NCBI GenBank assembly: GCA_030533445.1
Contig: CM060080.1
Location: 6,800,052 to 6,864,051 of the forward strand
From: Cyprinodon diabolis
Lineage: Eukaryota > Chordata > Actinopteri > Cyprinodontiformes > Cyprinodontidae
Reading direction: 5' to 3'
Length of the DNA stretch: 64,000 nucleotides
Positions 23,776-33,584 of the stretch are shown here, piece by piece. The notes under the pieces were generated by a model. It had not been told where the DNA came from. It did no database searches and saw only the letters and a program-made list of their open reading frames with translations. Position numbers and translations under genes: made by a program. How positions within the stretch are numbered: the stretch's first letter is position 1; every line of letters begins with the position of its first letter.

Positions 23776-25640
23776 GTGTGTCAGTTGTTTGTTTGTTTGT
23801 GTTTTTCAGGACATTTTCTGGAAGAATTACATTCACTGAGATGATCTTTGATGGTCATTGATTTGTTTAGATGAAAAGTCGAGGTGATGATAGTGATGAC
23901 AAAAAAAGAAAGAATTACAAAAATTATGGGTTGAGATGGAAAACAATAAACTCACAATTTTAATGTCGTGCGACCCCAGACAGACAAACATTTGGTTATT
24001 ATCAAAGCAGACAATTATCCTCGTATTACATTAAACCAAATGCCTCCCCTACAGCACCAGCCATAGTAGATCGTTACCGATAAGATGATCAAGGAGAACT
24101 TCACACATCAGTGAACTGTTCAGTTTGTTTATTAAGCTTTGTGAATGTGAAGATAGGATCTGTAAAATATAAGTCCTTAAATCATAACGATACAGTTTAA
24201 ACAGAAAACAAGTTGAACATGAAAAGTAAATATAAATTTGCTGTAAGAGAGTTCAGATTTACACATTTTTTTACAAGAATAAAGCTAGTTTCAATTCTAA
24301 GGAAAATCTTCATCACATCTTTTTCTTTGTTTTTTTTATTAACGGATTTCTGATTAGTTGGATATAATAAAAAACACCTTCTTGATAAAGAAATATAACA
24401 CATTAGTTTTACCTAATCAACACACTGTGAAATAGAAATGAAAAAATGTGTTCACTTTTATGGATATATAATAAATAATTCAAAGAACATGGTAATGATG
24501 TACTGGTATCAGTACATCATTACCCTGCCTGCTATTGGTTTGGATTTTTTACCTTGTGTTTCAGAGGCTGTGTGCTCAGCTCTGCCGTGGCATATTTAGC
24601 AAACAACAGGATTGGATACACTACGGTCTGAAAGTGTCTCCTTTAGAATATGTGTCCTTGGATTGCCTCTGAGTGTGTATGTGTAGGATGAGTTCCTGTA
24701 GATGAGTACTGCAGCGTGTATTTCATATAAATACACTATTAGACATGCTGAGACCTTTGTCTGAGGGCTGAGGTGCATCAGGAGGGCTTTGTTTTTTCAC
24801 TTTGGTTGAAAAATAAAAATGAAATGACTACAACATCTTCGCCCGCTTGAGGCTACCGATGGGCCTGGTGCCTATCTCCAGCTGTCTGTGGGCGAAAGGT
24901 GTGGTGTGCCCTGAACGGGTCACCAGCTCTATTGCAGGGCCACACAGCGGGACACAGAGACGCACACATTCACAGCTAAGGGCAATTGGAGCCTCTTTCC
25001 AACTTAAAATAGCAGGTCTTGTTGGACACTAGGCCTGTTTTCGAGAAATATGCTTGAAAATAACATGCCCAAAATTAATTGAATATATATATCTCAAGAA
25101 CTACAGAGTTTATTTTAATTGTTTTGGCATCAAAATAAAGGCAAGACCCCAGATAATATGTCACAGGTCTAAAAACCATCTTGGGGTGAGTGCTGAGGAC
25201 CTAAATTTGGGTCCTCATGTCATGAAAAGGTTAATGTCAGGGGTGTTGGAAAAAAAACAATTTGGCAATATATTTTGTGATTTTTGATATATTATTTACA
25301 TTTCAGGTACTAATATTGATACATTTTTTATCTATATTTTTTTTTATCAAAATCAATGAGTGAAAATTAGCTATCTCTGCACCACCATTCTTGTAGATGG
25401 CGCCATGGATCCCTTTTGTGGTGTGGTTCATCACCATTTCTGTAGCTGAGGCAGTCAGTAGAAGACAAGGAATGACTCAAACCCCAAACAACATTGATTC
25501 TGATAAACATATGCAACACTTGCTTTTTTTTTATCTATACATTTGATTTTGATTGCTGAGTAAAATATCACAAATATATAGTGATATTGCAATATTGTGA
25601 TAAAATGGTATCATGACCCAAGTATCTCAACACACATGCC
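23776..25640. other. Intronic sequence with one old repeat fragment
   Basis: Positions 24860-25010 (gggcctggtgcctatctcc to gcaattggagcctc) belong to the common interspersed repeat also seen at 12530 and 27410. The rest is AT-rich with no supported feature. Confidence 0.5.
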
Positions 25641-25734
25641 AATTCCCACCGATAGTTTACACCTGTTTTTCAAACATGGGTTGACCCAATAACAATCGGC
25701 ATATGGTTCCCTTCCCACCGGGAAAAAAAATACT

Positions 25735-25975
25735 GGGTCTTGTTATATCCAAGTAACGTCTTCCTATGAGCAACGAGTTGAATGCACAAACTAAACTGTT
25801 CATAATTTGTTCTTTATGGTACACCAGCATTCATAACATGTAGGCGAATCACTGTCCCTCAGACATCCGCAGTTATATTTTTTATATTTATATTTTTTTA
25901 AAACAAAGCGGAGTGTGTTTGACGTCATCCACGAGCGCCGGCTACCATTCATTCATCCTGTCCGCTGAACTGCAG
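25735..25975 (+). repeat. Long inverted repeat, left arm
   Basis: Shares long blocks with the reverse complement of 26600-26845, for example cacaaactaaactgtt, ataatttgttctttatggta and aatcactgtccc. Identity is high apart from A/T-run length differences near 25880-25910. Confidence 0.85.
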
Positions 25976-26029
25976 CTAGTTTTACTCACATGCCTGGAAG
26001 ATGTCTAGTGCTACTACAGATGATCTAGC

Positions 26030-26545
26030 CTCGTGAGACCATCCTGATCTTGCGAGCTTTCAAGGTTTCACTCGCAGATCTGTCTGGAGACTCTCCAAAA
26101 ATTTGGAGCCGTTCACCAAACGAACGTCCAATCAGCGTTGGCTTTGAGGTGGGTTGAGGTGTGACGCAACGAGAAGCGCGACAGTTCAGTCTAAAGAACA
26201 TGGCGGCTTCAGCGGATGAAACTAGCGTTAGCGTGGCTATCGAGCAAGTTTTATCGGAATTACAGAGTATTTCTTCACTGAAAGAAGAGCAAAACACTGC
26301 TCTGGAGGCTTTTCTCAGAGGAAAAGATGTTTTTGCTCTTCTCCCGACTGGTTTCGGCAAGAGTAGCCTGGCTTGTGGGTGTGTTTTCGTTGTCGGTCTG
26401 TTAGTACGTCATATGCTTCGTCTATCACCAACATAGGCCAATCAGCTAACCAGTATTTTCGCCCCTTCCCAAAATTACTTCAACGGAAGGTTTCCAGATG
26501 GATATGCGAAGCTAATCCATCTGGCGGAGTCAGGTTACAAATGAT
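26030..26545 (+). mobile_element. Repeat carrying the 5' end of a RecQ-like helicase gene, copy 2
   Basis: Starts tagcctcgtgagaccatcct and ends ccatctggcggagtcagg. It lies in the loop of the long inverted repeat. Just inside the left end, gatcttgcgag and ctcgcagatc can form a hairpin with a loop of about 13 bases. It aligns with copy 1 at 16080-16625 in opposite orientation, but the internal deletion junctions differ: at the P-loop this copy diverges after GFGKS, copy 1 after IYQLAPL. Confidence 0.65.
26161..26436 (+). pseudogene. RecQ-like helicase N-terminal remnant, copy 2
   Basis: The frame starts MTQREARQFSLKNMAASADE. An internal ATG at 26200 gives MAASADETSVSVAIEQVLSE, probably the original start because it sits in a Kozak-like context (aacATGg). 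The conserved stretch SLKEEQNTALEAFLRGKDVF then ALLPTGFGKS is an intact motif 0/motif I pair of RecQ helicases. After GFGKS the frame is unrelated and ends at 26436. About 80 residues survive of a domain that normally exceeds 350. Confidence 0.7.
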
Positions 26546-26599
26546 CTTGCTCTCGAAAGGGAATTTTCGGAACGATTCAGATTAGATAGCCGAATGCCT

Positions 26600-26845
26600 T
26601 TCACAACTCCAGTCCGGCGCACGGATGACGTCATACACTCTGCGCTTAGATTTTTTAAAATATTTTTTTATATTTAAAAATATAAACATATAACATATAA
26701 CCGCGGATGTCTGGGGGACAGTGATTCTTCTACATGTTAAGAATGTTGGCGTACCATAAAGAACAAATTATAAACAGTTTAGTTTGTGCCTTCAAGTCGT
26801 TGCCCATAGGAAGATGTTACTTGTATATAACAAAACCAAATATCT
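26600..26845 (-). repeat. Long inverted repeat, right arm
   Basis: Reverse-complement partner of 25735-25975. Together the arms could form a stem of about 240 bp with a loop of about 620 bases that contains the helicase repeat. Confidence 0.85.
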
Positions 26846-26988
26846 TCAGAACAGCAAATGACCAAATTACACAAAACTAATATGGATGAGTAGAACATGA
26901 TGTAATAACATAAAATCAAAGGGGCCAATGTAAAAAAAAAAAAACGGTCTTCCCCTTTGAAGGCAATTGTTCGTTGTGTTCAGTCACA

Positions 26989-27348
26989 CCAGCATACCCA
27001 TAGTCAATACCCGATTATCCATTTAGTTTATCCTTTTAGTATTGTAGAAAAAAAATACACTTTAAACTACCTCAACGGGCATGTATCCCTTTAGATATAT
27101 AAAAGAAACAAATCTAATTACCGGTACTTATTTTTCTGGTGTTTTTTGAAGTGTATGGCAACCTTAAATTTATTTTTTAATTTTTTTTTGTACATGACTA
27201 CTGGGATACATGCCCGTTGAGGTATTTTAAAGTGTATTTTTTTTCGACAAAACTAAAAGGATAAACTAAAGAGATTTTGCCATACAAAACTAAAGGGATA
27301 AACACAAATCTGATGTTTTGTACATGCGTATTGACTATAGGCATGCTG
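26989..27348. repeat. Foldback repeat with CCAGCAT ends
   Basis: The left end accagcatacccatagtcaa and the right end ttgactataggcatgctggt are inverted repeats. Two longer inner arms containing tacctcaacgggcatgtatc (about 27015-27100 and 27195-27270) also pair. It is almost palindromic throughout. A half copy lies at 16626-16800. Confidence 0.75.
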
Positions 27349-27409
27349 GTCTGACGGGATATGCTCATCTGACAGAACACCGGGTTTAAACTGGTCTTTT
27401 GGCCAGTGG

Positions 27410-27600
27410 GAATGAGGTATTAGAGACGCCAATGAACCTAACAGTCATGTTTTTGTACTGTGAGAGGAAGCCAGAGTACCCGGAGAGAATCCACACATGC
27501 ACAGGGAGAACATGCAAACTTCATTTGGAGAGACCTCAATCTGGCAATCAAACCCAGGACCTTATTGCTGCAAGGCAGCAGTGCTACAAACTGATGACTA
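27410..27600 (+). repeat. Common teleost interspersed repeat fragment
   Basis: Carries gacgccaatgaacctaacag, ggagagaatccacacatgca and aacccaggaccttattgctg in the same order as the family in other fish. The open frame running over it (27399-27884) is chance. Confidence 0.7.
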
Positions 27601-28138
27601 AATTAAGATTAAAGGCAAACAATGTGATGTTCATTATTCTACATGTTTATTTGTCATCAAAAAGAATGTATTTTCATGGGTGGCCTCTTATATTTTGTTC
27701 AGAAGCAGATCTAGACATTCAGCTAATGCTAGAAATAACCTGGGGGAGACCTACAGTAAAACTAACACCAAAGGAACTGGAAATTCTTATCAGCTTCTAT
27801 AAAAACAACTTCCATTTTCTTTTTTATACACTAGTTGATTTAATTTTGAGAGGAGATGAGAAAGCAAGAGAGGACCTGCTGTAAACAGTCAGAAATCCAA
27901 CCCTGGCAGCAGCGTCGTGGACTAAGAGGCCGCGATCCACAGGCTGCTCCACCACCTCACTCACAACTTCTGTATTCCTGAATGAAAGGATAGCAATTCA
28001 TTTTTGTCCGTAGTTTTCATTTTTACTTAATAGTTAAAAGTTCCCTTCTTAATAAAGGATATATTTCCAATGAACAGAACCAGAACAAAGCTTGACGACT
28101 GAAAGTGAATTTAATTTTGTCTCTACTTTGTTTTTCAG

Positions 28139-28228
28139 TCACTGGACGGTTTCGTATTTGCACTAAACAAGGAAGGACGTTTCCTCTACATTTCTGAGAC
28201 TGTTTCCATTTACCTGGGGTTGTCACAG
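28139..28228 (+). CDS. npas3: Internal exon of a bHLH-PAS transcription factor, probably npas3
   Basis: Ninety bases form exactly 30 codons, phase 0 at both ends. They read [20 protein letters not shown] followed by [10 protein letters not shown]. The exon follows a pyrimidine-rich acceptor (tttgtttttcag) and precedes a consensus donor (gtaagt). The peptide is the first half of the PAS-A domain of the NPAS1/NPAS3 branch of class I bHLH-PAS factors. These are nuclear proteins that pair with ARNT-type partners, and PAS-A helps set partner choice. The SIM branch differs at several positions, such as the segment after the ISET motif. The exon alone does not separate NPAS3 from NPAS1. I favour NPAS3 because no other exon is visible in 28 kb upstream or 35 kb downstream, which fits its very large introns. 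Family assignment is strong; the paralogue is inferred. Confidence 0.75.
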
Positions 28229-29514
28229 GTAAGTCAACGCGTCTGCTTTCCAACAGCATTTAGTCGGCAAAAATGGTTTGCTGTAGGAATAAAAGTCATT
28301 TGTTTCATTATAGCTCTTGCGTGTCCTTCTTTACATGTTTCACTCGTCTCCATTCTGATTGTTTACCTCGTTTCTTTTCCTGTTTTGCATCTCTGTTATT
28401 TTCCCCCTTTCCTATCATTTCATTTCCAAAGACAATTCCTCACAAATTAGGACTCATTTAAAATCTCATCAGCTCAGCAGACGGTTGTTGATTTGTGCAG
28501 TGAGAAACAATGCATATTTTACTGCGGGATGCGTGCCTGTGCGTGTTTGTGGGTGTTGAGGGGGAGATTTTTATAATTATTATTATTACTTCAGCTGTCG
28601 AAAGATATTAAGCATGTTTAAATTCAACTGCAATTTCATATATACAGTATACATATTTATTTTTTATTTTCAAGCTGATGGGAAACTAAATCCCCGTCAT
28701 TAATTCTGTTTATCTCTTCCCTTTATTGTTATTTCAGATACGAAGTGTTTTTTTATCATGTTTTTTTTAATTCTTTTTTCACATCCAGATATGTTTTTCT
28801 TACTCACGATTCTGTTTTTTTTTTTTTTTTCCACACTCAGCTTATGACCCCAATCTAACAGGAGTGGTCCTTATAGTATATCCTCATTACCTTTGCCTAC
28901 TTTGCATATATTAACTTTGAACACTCAGTATTTCCCTACGTTATGGAAGGCTGGAGGGATGTTTGTTGTCCTAAATTAGACGGCATGGCAAACATATTGT
29001 AGAATATGGCTGCAGATCCTTTTTCTTGACAAGGAATACAGTTTAGGCAATACACTGATAGATGCAAGCATGTCTACAGTTTTTCATAATAATGTTAAAA
29101 AGACAAACAGAAGTAACAATTCACTTTAAAAGCTCTTGAGATGCTCTCTGCATGCTAGAATGCTGCACCTTGTCCTCCTGTACACTGAACTGCCCATCTT
29201 AGATTTACATCCTTCAATAAAACCTGTGATTTTACTGTCCAGGATTTAGCCCAGTAGTGTCAAACACCAGGTGTAGCAGGTGCCTTCCAGCTCTGTTCTC
29301 CCTGCTGGTGTTAGATGGAAAACGAACTGAAGAGAAAAGCTGATCTAATTATTTTAAAGAAGACTTAAACTTCTTTAAAATAGACTTTGTATGTGAAGTT
29401 GGTAAATTTATCTAAAACACACACACACCTTGCCTGACTACTACTATAAAACAGTGATTTATTCATTAAAATGTTTCTTTAAAAATGTTTCTGCTTAAAT
29501 AACAAAACAGTTGT
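28229..29514. other. Intron following the PAS exon, no further features
   Basis: Starts with the donor gtaagt. It is pyrimidine-rich at 28330-28440, with T runs near 28815-28830. No second exon was recognised. Confidence 0.5.
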
Positions 29515-30105
29515 TTATTTATTTTATAGCGCCAATTCTCAATACATGTTATCACAAGGCCCTTTCCAGTTCACCAGATCAGTCAATTGATTCAAAGTTT
29601 TCTATCTAAGGAAAACCAGTTGATTTCATCAATTCATTGACTCGATGGCAATCCCTCACACTAAGCATGCACTTAGTGACAGTGGAGAGGAAAACTCCCT
29701 TTTAACAGGAAGAAACTCCCAGCAAAACCAGGCTCAGTGTGAGCGGCCATCTGCTGAGGCCGACTGGGGTTCAAGGAGACAGAAGCAGACATAGAAAAAG
29801 AAGCATAGATGCAAAAGGCAACTGTCAACCAGCTCCACAGGCGGCCCCGTCCAGGAAACACACAGCCAGGCAGACGAGCTCCGAGCCAGCTCCCATGTAA
29901 GAGGATGAAGAGAGCACATCCAGTTAGTCAGGGTCAGAGAAACAGGACTACACTGGAAAACAGGCCATGTTGATGGCAGCAGCACAGCTGATATTTCTCT
30001 CCTTGATGGAGTCACAGCCAAACAGGAACAGACGAGATTAAGCTACTATGAGGAAAAGCAGAGAGAGCAGAACGTTAGAGATTGAACTAACAGATTCTGC
30101 AGAGT
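29515..30105 (+). repeat. Dispersed repeat B, longest copy
   Basis: Complete order of blocks: atagcgccaattctcaatac, tctatctaaggaaaaccagt, cagtggagaggaaaactccc, ccaggctcagtgtgagcggc, gccgactggggttcaaggag, ccagctccacaggcggcccc, gagcacatccagttagtcag and on to ggccatgttgatggcagcag. No protein or RNA-polymerase III promoter is obvious. Use it as the local reference for this family. Confidence 0.85.
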
Positions 30106-30449
30106 GGGGGGAATAGCAGAGATGTCAAGTAATCTAATACAAATACTTCTTTACTGTATTTAACTACACTTTTTAGGTATCTATACTTTACTCCATTACT
30201 TATTTTTCTTCTTACTTCTGACTTCTACTCATTAAATTTTCTCACAAGTATCTATACTTTCTATTCCTTACATTTTTAAAACAAAAATTACTCATTACTC
30301 TTGGCTTCAGTTTAATGCAGAGGTTACGGATTAGAGGATCGCGGTCCGGATCGGGACCCACCTGCTGGCTAATCCGGACCCATCCTGATTTAAAACATTT
30401 ATAAATTACCGCATGTTGTCTGACAACATTGTCTAAAAGTGACTTCCAC

Positions 30450-30570
30450 CACTTCTCCTGTTACCCCGAAATCCCACATCTGCTGCTGTGAAGCAGGATT
30501 CTCCACCATGAACAGAATCAAAAATAAATATGGATCCAGGCTCAAAATGAGCACCTTGATATGTGCTTGA
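30450..30570 (+). pseudogene. hAT transposase C-terminal (dimerisation region) fossil
   Basis: In frame from 30481: CCCEAGFSTMNRIKNKYGSR, then LKMSTLICA and a stop at 30568. The C-E-x-G-F-S-x-M-N-x-I-K pattern with a following S-R-L is the conserved C-terminal block of hAT transposases and their domesticated relatives such as ZBED5. Only about 30 residues remain. Confidence 0.65.
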
Positions 30571-30845
30571 GAATGGCTTAGTCTCCATTCAAACCCAGGT
30601 TTAAAGCCTTGCAGGGCAGCATAAAGCCCACTGCTCTCATTAAGACAGAAAAAAGAAAGAAAAATAACAAACGCTCAGTTTAGGTGTTTTATGAAATACG
30701 TGAATACCAAACTGAAAGATTGTTGTTCTCTACTTCAAAAAACACTTTAGATTTTAACATGGAGACATTTTCTATTAAAGGAAATGATCAGAAGCAAGCA
30801 GGTGTTCTTCAAACTGTAAACGTGAATTGTCTATGCTATGCTGCA

Positions 30846-31007
30846 ATGTCGGACTCAGAAAAAGATGTTGAAATGTCTGAAAGGTCGGACACAGGCGAGA
30901 GCGTATCGGGAGATGAAGACCAACAAGACCTCCCTCACCCTTGGCCCTACAGTATCTCAGAGAATTTTTTTGAAATAGTCGAAAAATTGAGCTTTCAATT
31001 CATATAG
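30846..31007 (+). pseudogene. hAT transposase N-terminal fossil, family 3
   Basis: From the ATG at 30846 the frame reads MSDSEKDVEMSERSDTGESV, an acidic leader, then HPWPYSISENFFEIVEKLSF. The leader plus PWPY resembles the start of BED-finger hAT proteins, but the frame stops at 31007 before any CxxC finger. It lies downstream of the C-terminal fossil, so they cannot be one collinear gene. Confidence 0.45.
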
Positions 31008-31989
31008 AGGCGTCTGGCCGTTTTTTTGGTTTTTTTTTTATACTTTTATATTTTAAGTAGTTTTTGGAGCACATACTTTTTCACTTTTGAGTAAAGAGGT
31101 CAAGCTGATACTTGAACTTTTACCAGAGTGTTTTTAAACTGCAGTATCTATACTTCTACTTAAGTAACAAATTGTGTACAGTGACACCACTATACATAAC
31201 TAAACCCATCAAAAAACCTTTAAAATCAACCCCTTTTTAAATGACCAACCCCCATTACCATCCCCTCTGACATTTTACTACTGAATCTGTAGAATTTCTG
31301 CTATATACGAAATATTGCCCTTTAGACATTTGGCAGGTTGTGGGCTTACGAGTAGCCTGAGTAAAATAAATAAAATCAAAGACGTGTCCTACCATGACTA
31401 TGAGGCGGATCCCAGTGGGATATTTGTCCCTAAATATGTAGGAGCAGTGATAGCAATGCAAGTCCAGGGACTGACTGCAGTTCTACTTTAAGGTGCCTTG
31501 GTCATGGTCAATGACCGGCGTACCTGACATGTAACAACCAGACCATGCATATCGCTTTAGGTTAATAGACTATATTAATTAGGCTATGTATTATTTCACC
31601 ATCCCCCTCCTCTCTTTTTTTTTTTTGTTTTTTTGTTTACAAATAGACTACTGCCTGTTATGATCTAAATAGGAATGATGTCACAGAAAGAATGGACTCC
31701 TTCATGTCCTCTGTTTCACGTCACTGCCTGCAATGAGTGATAGAGCTATGGAGCCAAAACACTGATGGAAACAAGAGACAAAGATCGTCAAAAAGCAGAA
31801 GAAAATGCCCTGATCATGGTAGAGAAAAGCTCACATGGCCGAAACTTGTTGACTCCATTTAAATAAGACTTTAAGTTAAATATCCAAAGCCAAACTCAGG
31901 TTTTTGTAAAGTGTGGAAGCTTTTAACAAATCAAAGACAAGGTAGAACCCCACATAAGGCTCTGTCTCCTACGTCCCCTCCTCCAACCT

Positions 31990-32180
31990 TAGACTAATTC
32001 CTCCAACCAGATTGATTGATGATTTCTATCAAATAATTGATTAATTATTAAAATGGCTCCCTTAAGCTTTTCTGCCGCCACCGCCTTGCAAGTTATCTTG
32101 TTCCTTCAGCTTTATCAGCTGTTAAAGAAGTGCCACAGATTAGACGGGTGAAAGAGAGGGAGGGAGAAGGAGCTTGTCTC
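31990..32180. promoter_or_regulatory. Possible conserved non-coding element
   Basis: Dense TALE- and homeodomain-type sites (gattgattgatgatttctat; aataattgattaattattaa) followed by complex, less AT-rich sequence (ttctgccgccaccgccttgc). No repeat similarity was seen within the window. Motif evidence only. Confidence 0.3.
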
Positions 32181-32373
32181 TGCCTTGTACAAGTCCCATC
32201 CTTTTAATCTAACAAATGTACACAAAGTTCCTTAACCTTCATCTTCCTTTCTCCCTCCATACTTTTTCTCTTTTTAATCACGGCCATTTTTTTTTTTTTT
32301 TACTTCATGAGAAGAAAATATATATCACTAATTATTTCTCAGCTTTAATTAGATCTCACCGTGTTGGATGTGA

Positions 32374-32390
32374 GGGGGGGGGGGGGGGGG
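32374..32390. repeat. G homopolymer
   Basis: Seventeen consecutive G, followed by ttcgggggg. Confidence 0.9.
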
Positions 32391-33082
32391 TTCGGGGGGC
32401 TGAGGGATGGTGGATTTAAGCCTTTTGGCAAATTGACGATATCCAGAAATTTCGTGCTTGGTGGTCGATGCTGAACAAAAAAATCCTCGGGCACATTTCT
32501 GTGTAAAGAGGATTTGCTGCTCAAACTGGTGTCTTCGCCGTCTCGTCGGGGAGAGACGGTAAACGTGGCTCGCTAGTCAAACAGCTTGTTAATAAAGCCG
32601 CTGAAAAGTGTGGATCTGTAATTAAACATGGCTTCTGCCTTCTCTGAACCGTAATCCTGTTCCATGTTTATTTTTGTTTTCTTAACAAATACCTTCCCTT
32701 CATTTGGGGATTGCTGTTGCAGTTTGCTGCTCTTTCATTTATCCTATGCTTTGGCTAGACTTTTCGTTTTGCATCCTGTAAAGGCGGAATATATGTAAAT
32801 TTAGTAAAAAAATGTTTGTTGGGCGAAATAAATAATGTATCCAGGAAGGAAAATGTACCTAAAAATACACACATAATAGCTTGTGTATTTTCTCATCCTT
32901 GTCATTTTTTTGCAGCAGATGAAGACAGCCAGAGAACGTGTCTGTTTTCCAGCCTGTTGATCAAACAGCACAGCATGGTGTGCACAGATTTATGTGCCTC
33001 TGAATCCTTTCATGTTTTCAGGTGCTCCTATTTGTGGGACCAAGTATCACTGCAGCTGCCCTCTCACTGCTCTACTTGAGAT

Positions 33083-33083
<1 letters not shown>

Positions 33084-33113
<30 letters not shown>

Positions 33114-33131
33114 GGTGTGTGTGTGTGTGTG
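33084..33131. repeat. (GT)n microsatellite
   Basis: GT run with a GGGT interruption. Confidence 0.95.
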
Positions 33132-33584
33132 TCTGTGGTGGGACTCAGCAGATGGCTGTGTGTCCTCTGCCTGATGGTCCAGAGGAAAATAATAACTGCA
33201 TTGTCTCAGCCAGACCCAAATTAGTTTGCTGGATTATTGCCCGTTACGCCCAAAGATGATTCGTAGCCAGCTTCCCCTCATGCCAGGCTATTATATGTAG
33301 CAGCATGAGGAGGCACACATAGCCCAGCATGCATGCAACACGTAGAATCCAAAAAGATTGTCCTCATAGGGCCGTTATATAGAAAAAAAAGGGTTAATTG
33401 AAACCAAGAGATTATTTTAAGAATTCCATCTAAGGGAAAGCACGATTTTTTTTAATGCTCTGACAAAGTCCTGTTCTTTATCTGTTGAATGTTTACCCTA
33501 AAGTAGAAGTTCAGATATTTAAAGTGAGGTTCTGTCATCAGGCCATAAGCAGTTAATATCCTACCTTCCCTATGATACACTGTA

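Larger units (their letters stand above)
25641..27412. mobile_element. Composite element: outer ATTCCCAC ends around long inverted repeats
   Basis: Near 25641 the text reads ccaattcccaccgatagttt. The reverse complement near 27412 reads cctcattcccactggc and then an agtttaaacccgg motif. Inside are two arms of about 240 bases, 25735-25975 and 26600-26845, that are inverted copies of each other, then a foldback repeat at 26989-27348. A helicase repeat sits in the loop. The outer boundary is tentative; the inner arms are clear. Confidence 0.5.
30117..31192 (+). mobile_element. hAT-type element, family 3
   Basis: The left end cagagatgtcaagtaatc and the right end, read inward, gtggtgtcactgtac form a weak inverted repeat. 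Subterminal DNA at both ends is built of similar tactt/ctttact-type blocks (tatctatactttactcc; gtatctatacttctactt). Two separate transposase fossils lie inside. A target duplication was not found. Confidence 0.55.
31193..33582. other. Intronic sequence, mostly unique
   Basis: Contains a run of 17 G at 32374-32390 and a GT microsatellite at 33084-33131. No exon was recognised. Confidence 0.5.

Noticed and set aside
27399..27884. 161-codon open frame just upstream of the PAS exon
   Set aside because: The first half is a common interspersed repeat and the second half has no recognised domain or suitable splice sites.
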